Source: Margaritispora aquatica
Taxonomy: Eukaryota > Ascomycota > Leotiomycetes > Helotiales > Discinellaceae
Assembly: GCA_007644065.1 (NCBI GenBank)
Contig: VJWN01000006.1
Coordinates: forward strand, 372,001-436,000
Direction: 5' to 3'
Length of the DNA stretch: 64,000 nt
This document shows, piece by piece, positions 56,495-64,000 of the stretch. A program made the position numbers and the translations under genes. The first letter of the stretch is position 1. The number at the start of each line of letters is the position of its first letter. The notes beneath the pieces were generated by a model, which ran no database searches, was not told the DNA's origin, and worked only from the letters and a program-made list of their open reading frames with translations.

Positions 56495-57922
56495 TCAAAC
56501 CGTACCCTGTCTCCTCATCCCACCGTTAGGTCTCTTATCTCCCGCCACGGGCAAAAAAGGCATGGGAAACGACGGTCCAGCCGCCCTACTCGTCTCCATC
56601 CTCAATAACTCCAACTCCTCCGTATGAGCTGTCCCACCTCTCTGCTCCTCATCCCCTCCCAACTCATCACCCATCTTACTATCCAGCTCCAAGACCTCCC
56701 TCCTCGCGTTTCGGTTCCGATATCCCATTCCGGCCACCGATGCCACCACGCCAACTACCTCCCATGCAAACAGGATCGGCAATGCTCTATACAGACGGTT
56801 GACGCAGCCGCCTGAATACACTTGTATGAGAATCTGGTAAATCTCGTGGCCTGGCAACGCATACTGCCACCGATAAAAACCAGGATTGAGTTCAAATGGG
56901 TATATTGAGCTTGTGACGTTGAGAATGACCCACGTCAACACAAAGAACGAGATGAATGACATAGGTATGAAGGCCGTCACCGCATCCAGGATCTGGAAGT
57001 TGACATGTGCGTACAGCCAGTATGTCATCCACACCAAACAGAACGTTCGGCCCGTGTTCTCAAGAGGCCAGTCTTCACGGTATGCAAAGATGTAGCCTGT
57101 GATAGTGAGAGCCGAGAGAAGTGTGTAGATTAGCGAGATTAAGAGACGCATTGCGCCGATACGGGAAGACTTGAGGTGGCCGTAGATGCCAAAGGAGTTG
57201 TTGATTCCGTTCAAAGCCATGAGGAAGAAGAACTGCTGAATGATCGGCAAGACAATTGAGACCGTGTTGTATAACACACGTTGAGGTTGCGGCATTGGGG
57301 CAATGGTGATGCTCGATGCTTGGATGGGTTGTGTGAAAGCCATAACTGCTGCATGGGAAGTAGTGTTCAGGGAGCCGAGGGCTTGGGTCCCGTTGAGAGC
57401 GTGGTAGGCCGCGCTGGTGGCGCCGATGAGTGTCTGCATGCTCCCTACCATGTCGCCTAGTTCCACGGCTGCGTAGCGAGCTGCATTGTAGATGTAAGTT
57501 ATTGTTTCGTTGGATTGATATACTTCTGCTGCCACTCCACCGGCTAGTGCAGCAGACAATCTGTTCGATGCACCTGCTTGCACTACAATCCCACCCCAGT
57601 AGTCGCCTTTGCAAACTGCTTTCCTCACATCCTGTACCGTTGGGAAATCGGTCTCGGTTCTGAAATCCAAGGATGGAAATTCGTCGCTTTGGAGTTGTGA
57701 GTACGCGGCCGAGAGGGACTGTCCGATCACTCCATTATCGAAATCAACAGCGAGGATTCTGAGATTGTGGATCCTGGAATTACTGTGGTATAAAGAACCA
57801 TAAAGGTAGGACATGTTTCCTAGGAAGAGGAGGATGAGCATTAGGCCTGCCATAGTGATGGCGATGGTGAATTCCTTCCTCTTCCCGTTCCAGTGGGGAT
57901 GGCGCCAGGTGAATCTTGACAT
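56495..57922 (-). CDS. SNG1/DUF3533-family membrane protein
   Basis: Single exon, 475 residues. One membrane segment near residues 19-42 (FTIAITMAGLMLILLFLGNM) is followed by a large extracytoplasmic domain of about 180 residues. This carries the family pattern NLRILAVDFDNGVIGQSL and DVRKAVCKGDYWGGIVVQ and several N-glycosylation sites. Five further membrane segments follow (IVLPIIQQFFFLMALNGI, LLISLIYTLLSALTITGYI, FCLVWMTYWLYAHVNFQILD, FISFFVLTWVILNV, ILFAWEVVGVVASVAGM) and a charged cytosolic tail. This matches the SNG1 family, named for yeast nitrosoguanidine resistance and related in layout to ABC-2/Pip-type membrane proteins. Its transported substrate, if any, is unknown. Confidence 0.88.
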   Translation of the reverse strand: MSRFTWRHPHWNGKRKEFTIAITMAGLMLILLFLGNMSYLYGSLYHSNSRIHNLRILAVDFDNGVIGQSLSAAYSQLQSDEFPSLDFRTETDFPTVQDVRKAVCKGDYWGGIVVQAGASNRLSAALAGGVAAEVYQSNETITYIYNAARYAAVELGDMVGSMQTLIGATSAAYHALNGTQALGSLNTTSHAAVMAFTQPIQASSITIAPMPQPQRVLYNTVSIVLPIIQQFFFLMALNGINNSFGIYGHLKSSRIGAMRLLISLIYTLLSALTITGYIFAYREDWPLENTGRTFCLVWMTYWLYAHVNFQILDAVTAFIPMSFISFFVLTWVILNVTSSIYPFELNPGFYRWQYALPGHEIYQILIQVYSGGCVNRLYRALPILFAWEVVGVVASVAGMGYRNRNARREVLELDSKMGDELGGDEEQRGGTAHTEELELLRMETSRAAGPSFPMPFLPVAGDKRPNGGMRRQGTV

Positions 57923-58660
57923 TTTGGAGCTGATGATAACAATAACAAGGTACGATATAGAAGTTTTATGTACAGAGTGTTCAAAAGAAGGGCGATGAGG
58001 CTTTGAACTTGACTATATACATTCAATACGCCATCTGGTCGATGGCGAAGTCTCAAGGCAAGCTTCCCAAGTTAGGAATATTGAACGGACACGAAGTTCG
58101 GCCTCTCATATTGTCCGCCATGCTCCAGGCACTCGGTAGTTTCCACTTTCTAAATATATAGATTTCAATACGGATCATTGGCTATTGGATGAGATACTCC
58201 TTCAGAGAATTAGGGATGAGATCGTGGAAAGGGGATTCGGCAAACTATTACATGGCGGCCCCGCCATTCGCGTGCCGAGATCTATCCGGACGCCTTCGGC
58301 CTTTCGCACTAACAACGACATCCGATAGCACTGTACTTAGGTAATTAATTACCTTATGCGAAGGGGGAAAGAGTATTGAGGTTTGTAACCTGTATAACCT
58401 TGAGAACAAACACTGATTCCGATCTTGATCAATAATCACAACGATCGTATACCTCTGCAACTGAATTTCCTTTTCATTTTCTAGAATTTGCCCTTCTCCT
58501 CGCTCAGTCACCAGCTGCTCGCCGACCTTGAACATGCCTCCAATAAGAAAGACAATACATTTCGTGGCTGACAAAATCACGTCTGCTATACCATCCTCCG
58601 TCTGTTGATAGACCACCTTTCCCCTCCTGTTAAGCTGCCTATCGTCAGAGTCTTTCTGTA
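57923..58660. other. Intergenic region
   Basis: It holds the SNG1-like promoter and a minus-strand open frame at 58248-58616 that could be the remnant 3' part of the truncated kinase locus, without kinase motifs. Confidence 0.35.
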
Positions 58661-59401
58661 TTACTTATATCTACTCCTTACATGGTCTTGCACATCCTCC
58701 AGTATAATGTTCTCCTCCCCCGGTTTTGTTGCTAGGATCTTCCTGTTCAACTCCCTTTGGTTTTTGGGTCTTGGGGCAAAGACTCCACCCACTTGCAATT
58801 CTTGCAAATCCCTCATGCTCATACCTAAAGGTTTCATAACAAAAAAGTCGTGATCGGCATTACGACTCTTCAGTCTAAATGAATCTTCAAGTTGACGTAC
58901 GTGCAGTCGACCTGAATTCTCTCCGGTGATGGTGGATAGGTGCTTGAAGACCTTGAACCCCTGATTATCTTTCAGAGTATTTATATGTGCCTTTGTCACT
59001 CGATATGAGTGATCCCTTAATAGAAGCAAAATGAAATTAGTAATAGGACGATCGGAGTGGAAGGGAGGTTACAAGCACCTAAGATCGCGGCACAGCCATA
59101 CCGTCGAGCTTACACCATACCCAAGCTTAGCGAGAACCTGGTAGCGGCCCTTCAAGACCTCACCAATCCGCATAGGATAATAGTGATTGCGGTTGTAAGA
59201 GGGGAGTCCCTCCTCCTCCACCGTTTGAGACGGATCAATGGCCTTAAACCTCATGGACGAGAAATCGCGAGGCTGAAGGGGAGGTACAGTCACCTGGTCG
59301 AAGCATTGTGGCGAGGCCATGGCAGACCGCATGATTCGAGTTGATGAATTTGAAGCTGGCCGTACAGATGGAAACCGACACAAAGGGCGCCCTGCATACA
59401 T
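58661..59401 (-). CDS. Truncated SRPK-like protein kinase (N-lobe only)
   Basis: Exons 59401-59079 and 59015-58661 join across a 63-nt intron (GTGCTT...TTAAG, branch TACTAAT) to give 225 residues. The sequence enters an SR-protein-kinase-like fold with GRYQVLAKLGYGVSSTVWLC (Gly loop), then YRVTKAHINTL at the strand that holds the ATP lysine, GFKVFKHLSTITGENSGR, and the hinge VMKPLGMSMRDLQEL. After GGVFAP the frame switches to unrelated charged sequence and stops. The catalytic HRD-type loop, DFG motif, activation segment and C-lobe are all missing. The lysine strand looks one residue short compared with the usual pattern. It is most likely a decayed or chimeric kinase gene; a small pseudokinase is less likely. 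Confidence 0.7.
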
Positions 59402-59884
59402 TTTGTGGGAATGGTGTTACTGTACCTTATCACATCTTACTGATAGTGACATATTTAATGTCATTCGCAGGGCTGATACTATTCCCCGGTCTAGGACAAC
59501 CCGATAAAATGTGATAAAACCAAAAATGGCTCTTGACTATGTATCAGCTTTTATGTACTTTATGTCCTGTCAACGAAACACATCACATGATTACAGTGTC
59601 ATTGCCTAAGCAGGACAACGAATCGTGTGATCTGATGATCTGATTCAAGGTAGGTATCAATCGATAGAATTGTGTTTCGCGGGGATGCTATTATAGTTAA
59701 AGATTGTCAGTATAAGAAATATGTGATAGTTGCTTGATGTGACTGTCTGGTTGAAGTGCCCGTCCTAGAGTCAATACAACAGATGACAATCTCTTGATTT
59801 TCATGCAACAACCAAATGATCAAAAGAGAAAATTAGATTGTTATTAATAGATTACGACTGCAAGTCTATAACTGTGGGATACAT
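59402..59884. other. Intergenic region
   Basis: No gene seen. Confidence 0.4.
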
Positions 59885-62326
59885 CTACAAGAACACTACA
59901 AAGACCAACAAAACAGCAGAAGCCAGCCCACAAGAGATCATGCCGCGCTGACCCAAGACACCAGAGGCACTCGTAGTTGCCGCCGGAGCGCTTGAAGCCG
60001 AGCTGGTCGGCGTTCTACTGGTCGAACTTGTGGTGCTGTTTGTCGTCGTTGCCGTTCCATTGACTTGGATAATTCTTCCCTCAATTCCAATCTTGACTGG
60101 CGATTGGGTTTTGATGTATCCGGTAAGGACTTCATCTTGAGTGTCGAGAACTGCAGAAGGGTTAGCTTTATTTTGAAGGTAGCGAATAGCTACATACCAA
60201 CGAAATCCTTCTTGATCTGGAAAATGTTGTCACCACCTGATGATTTGTTAGTGATGATCTCGTCTATATGCAATAAAAACATACCTCCAGCAAGGAAGTC
60301 AAGGGTAACGATATTGTAGGTCTTTTGACGGTTAAGTGGTCCATCTTTCAATTGAACGCTAACCAAGCGAGATCCGTTTGCGTTGTTGGCATTCCAGGTG
60401 ATGTTGATGCCTCGGCTGACTTGAATGACTGAAGTCACAGCCTTCCCATTGTACTGATTGACCTTGGTGTAAACGCCTTCCAGCGTCTTCCAGAGCTCAT
60501 CGCCAGTCATGGATATCTCGACAATGGCATTTCCGAACGGGAATGAGGTCAGGACTTCTCCACGGGTGATTTCACCTTCATCGATGGTAGCACGAATACC
60601 ACCAGAATTGATGAGAGCAAAACTAGCAGTAGCTGATTGATTGAGACGGTATGCGAGCATTGCATCGGTCATGAAGTTTCCAAGAACACCTGATTTTTGT
60701 TAGCAACAGTCGCGGGCACCAGGTAGCTTTAACGCACATTCTGACAATCGGCAGGCGACTTGATCGAGCTCAACTGTGGAAGTGCCAACAACCTCAGCAC
60801 CAAATGCTTCAAATGGTTTCCTCCATGCTGTGACTTTTGCTTGAAGTTCGGGGTCTTGGGAGGTTTTGTTGTCGAGGTGGATTGGTGCTCCATGGTAAGC
60901 GAGGACCTTGCCAGTGGGTGAATAAGTGACATCAATGTATCCCAAATACTCTCCCCATCCTTGCGATGTTTGTTAGCACGATAGAAAATCTTCTATGGAT
61001 TTGGGGAGCTTACGATAAGCTGTAACGATAAAGACCTCCTCTCCCTCTTTGTTCTTGGTAATAGTGGGGTATTTTCCTTCCGCACCTGCAAAATCGCCCA
61101 AGGGGGTGTGGCTGTGACCTCCCATAATCAAGTAGAGGCCAGTTGTTGCTGCTGCTAATTTTTGATCTTCTTCATAGCCAATGTGTGTGATTGCCGCGAT
61201 TCTTGTCTATATTGAGAAGTCTCGTGTCAGTTTCCAACTTCACCCAATCAATAAATTCAAAATGGAGTTGAAGCAGCTTGCGAGGTTACATAACTCAAAA
61301 GTAAGGAGCAAATAGATCGAAGGAAGGGGGAGATTTGTGTGCAACTTTGGGTTTAAAAAAAAAACAGCGGGACTTACGATGTTGGTTGTCGACTTGATCA
61401 GATCAATGGTGTTTTGAACAGACGACACAACATCCAGGAACAACGTTCCCTTACCTGGAGATGAGATACTAGGGGTGGTATCCGTTGTAACGCCAATTAC
61501 CGCTAATTGGTACTGCTCGTAGATGTGGAAGGGCTTGATGGTCTTGTTCAAGAGAGGGTTATCGGAAACAATATTTGCCGAGATAATTGGGAAGGTAAGA
61601 TTTTGAAGGACTGTTAGAAATAGAGGTCAGTTTTCTGCTGATACTTCGGAGAAGAAGGGAAGGTAGTACATTTTCCAAGCTTCTCATCTCCTCCGTCAAA
61701 CTCGTGGTTGCCAATTGTCATTCCGTCGAAACCAATGTAGTTCAAGGTCTCGGCAATCTTTTCACCGCCATAGTAGGAGTAGAACATGGTTCCCTGAAAA
61801 CATTTGATTAGTAGGTATGTTAATGGAACCTGACCCGACCTTTCAAATTGACACGGTCACTTCATCTGAAAGGCGATATTTCGTAACCCATGAAGGAGGA
61901 TTGACATCCAGTCTTCGGAAGTTCCGATTTCGATATCTTCTAGAAGAATGATTCGCCGCTCAAACTTACTTGGAATTCATCACCACAATTGAGCAGCAGG
62001 CTGTCCTTATGTTGAGGGCGTGTATCCTTGAGCACCTGCTGGACCCTGGAATAGCCACCGAAGCATCCTTTCGTAGGGTCTGGACAGTCCACTCCGGTAG
62101 ATCTGAACTGGTCGAGATGTGCATGGACATCATTGATGTGGTAGAATGCTTCCCGAGGTTAGTCGACCACACTCTGAATTTCTCGAAAATTACGTCAAAA
62201 CTCACAAATATTATAATTTCCTTTCTCATCAATGAATCTCTTTTGCAAAGAGTTCTGGCTGTACAAAACATCTTCGGCAAGTACTGCAGTAAACAGTGCG
62301 GACAGTAGGGGTGTAGCGTACTTCAT
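59885..62326 (-). CDS. GPI-anchored 5'-nucleotidase / 2',3'-cyclic phosphodiesterase family
   Basis: Nine exons: 62326-62206, 62148-61970, 61793-61670, 61610-61378, 61206-61014, 60959-60738, 60689-60285, 60236-60198 and 60150-59885, totalling 593 residues. The signal peptide is MKYATPLLSALFTAVLA. The metallophosphatase domain has FYHINDVHAHLDQF (metal ligands), LLLNCGDEFQGTMFYSYYGG, GNHEFDGG, AAITHIGYEEDQ and LIMGGHSHTPLGDF. The C-terminal substrate domain has CVLGNFMTDAM, FALINSGGIRATIDEGEIT and TYNIVTLDFLAGGGDN. A Ser/Thr linker and a hydrophobic tail (GLASAVLLVFVVFL) form a GPI signal. Enzymes of this family release phosphate and nucleosides from extracellular nucleotides. One exon is only 39 nt. 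The small gap of 483 bp to the kinase remnant holds no other gene. Confidence 0.93.
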
Positions 62327-64000
62327 CCTGTGATTTTCTTTTTTTGAATTGTGTGGAAAGAAGATGAGAGAAGAACGATTAAAAAATCAGTGAATGCAAG
62401 ACCATATTTATCTACTTAGCCAATCCACAAAAGATATCAGTAGTAAAGTGCTTGTTATGCTAGGCTTTCCTAGATCGCAGAATTGCCAAGTCCAAAATAC
62501 TAGCCAAGAAGGCTGATATCTTGGCATACCCGATGGCGTTCTTGGCTTTCAAGGTAAAAAGGATCACAGATATCATCTTTTTCAACCTCGATTCGACCTT
62601 GGTACTGTGAAATGCATAGAGTCCCCATGGGGATAGCGATAACTACTACCCAATCAAGGAGGACGTTGAAAAGGTATTGGCTCGCAGTCATGCAGAGACA
62701 GGATATCGAGATCCAGGTACGGACAGCCAAGAAAAACATGTGCACATCAACAGGCTCAGGGCATCTCCCACCTTCCTAAGGCGGATTGAGGCCGAGAAGT
62801 AGAAGCTCTTATTCAAGATGATGAAAGCTGGGAGGCTCCGATATTTTGAGTACAGCGATAGGAGGAAGCCGTGGAGTTTTCTCACAAGCGTTTGTGTTCC
62901 TGCATTTTGTTAGCTACTGATTGCAAGGCTTTACTTTACCCTGGCTTGTATTGTACGGATGAGCCGGTAGGTAGGGCATGTAGAAATCAGTACATTTCCA
63001 TGATCTAGCCCTCGCATTTTGGAGATAGCGCCCGAAATGTGTGGGAGTACAGTGTAGCAATAGCCACAGCTTATCCGAGTCCGTATCCAGTGGAGGACAA
63101 AGGCAAAATGCTGAGTAGGAGTCGTCGTTAAGTCAAGACGTCATGTCCTCCCCGCACGTGGGGAAATGTATCGTAAGGCAAGTCTAGTCAGTAAGCTGAA
63201 CTGCGACTTAGAGTATGTTGATTGGCTTAACATTCTAGTTGTTTATTTCAAGTGCATCAAGTGCATCTTTATGGTGCTAAGATCTCACTAACCTTACGTG
63301 CCCAATGACGACGCGCAGAAAATCGGGCCGTTTTAGCGAATCCCACCCCCTCATTACCTACAAGACGCAACTTGCTCGAGGGCAAACTTACGACACATGA
63401 AAAAGACGAGATTAAATTTTTTTTTCCAAATCTGCAGAATTATTTAGCAGATTCAATTAATTTTAAATAGAAGCTTCCTGCACTGTGCTCTGGAAGCATG
63501 ACTTACTACGGATCGTACGTCATTCCTCCCCATCCCGATAGGTTATCCACGCCTTAGCAAGTTGGGATAAAAAATTCTATACACAGTTCAAGTCGAGCAT
63601 TCTTGAACTCCCGTATTCCCTATGACTGTGTCATCTTGTGATATCAAGAGTTGCTTGAATTGTATCTGATTGTGAAATCATCTTCCTCAACTGATCACCA
63701 TCATTTTCTGCTGAGTAGTGCCAGCAATCAAATACCCAACTGCGACGATAATGAAATATTGCAATCTTGGCCTACATGCCAAACCGTTGCGGTATAAAAG
63801 GAGATTATATACAGTCTACTGAAAGTACATATGCGTATATAGTTGAGTAGGTATGCCTTGGGTTACATTGTCAATTAGGTAGCTTTGAAACAAGATTCAG
63901 AACTTGCTTTACAATACACCCTCTTTAAACTGCCCTTTAATTCCATGTCAAATGATCAGGTATCTAATAGCCACATTCAACATCCAAAGCGACTCTTGAA
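62327..64000. other. Right-edge intergenic sequence
   Basis: Promoter of the nucleotidase gene, then about 1.6 kb without a supported gene. Minus-strand frames at 62500-62885 have no motifs. A CCCCGCACGTGGGG near-palindrome at 63150-63163 contains CACGTG. Confidence 0.4.

Noticed and set aside
63150..63163. CCCCGCACGTGGGG near-palindrome with CACGTG
   Set aside because: Could be a bHLH or other factor site, but it has no gene beside it and a single site is not enough evidence.
1..64000. CRISPR arrays, insertion sequences, intact transposons or long terminal repeats
   Set aside because: None seen; no regular spaced direct repeats, transposase or reverse transcriptase motifs were recognised.

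Overview
This is 64 kb of nuclear DNA from a filamentous ascomycete (Pezizomycotina). The reasons are short GT-AG introns (about 47-110 nt) with CTAAC/CTGAC-like branch sites in almost every gene, a dispersed single 5S rRNA gene, and filamentous-fungal families: HET-C, TRI12-type MFS, SNG1/DUF3533, GPI-anchored and small cysteine-rich secreted proteins. Several families would fit Leotiomycetes, but nothing here fixes genus or class. Exon joins below were built by hand from splice signals and reading phase. For every spliced gene given as intact, the coding length is a multiple of three and the frame is open, except the 5' join of the GPI protein at 55305, which stays ambiguous.

Layout. 0-5 kb: a gene-poor end with a decayed WD40-like relic, a tRNA-Arg(ACG) with a GT-AG insert in its T arm, an alpha/beta-hydrolase and an orphan protein built of internal duplications. 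6-19 kb: housekeeping genes (AP-1 sigma, glutamate-cysteine ligase regulatory subunit, BUD32) set among three copies of an unrecognised two-exon nuclear-type protein family (A at 6.4 kb, B at 15 kb, C at 17.3 kb). 20-26.5 kb: HMG-CoA lyase, V-ATPase subunit B and a secreted aldose 1-epimerase. 27-32 kb: a disabled cysteine-rich secreted protein gene, two more secreted proteins and the 5S rRNA. 33.8-37.1 kb: a HET-C homologue with a long Ser/Tyr/Gly-rich repeat tail. 39-50.5 kb: two orphan proteins, an intact relative of the disabled secreted gene, a small alpha-beta-barrel protein and peptidyl-tRNA hydrolase 2. 51.5-62.3 kb: a ten-exon MFS efflux pump, a GPI-anchored glycoprotein, an SNG1-family membrane protein, a truncated SRPK-like kinase and a nine-exon GPI-anchored 5'-nucleotidase.

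Core genes (vesicle coat, glutathione synthesis, tRNA t6A modification, leucine catabolism, vacuolar acidification) alternate with accessory genes acting at the cell surface or outside the cell. No secondary-metabolite cluster, intact transposon or CRISPR array was seen. The strongest candidates for new biology are the intron-like insert in the tRNA T arm and the local three-copy family with a conserved intron at a basic, NLS-like segment. Next are the decayed/intact pair of cysteine-rich secreted genes and the FUS-like repeat tail on HET-C.
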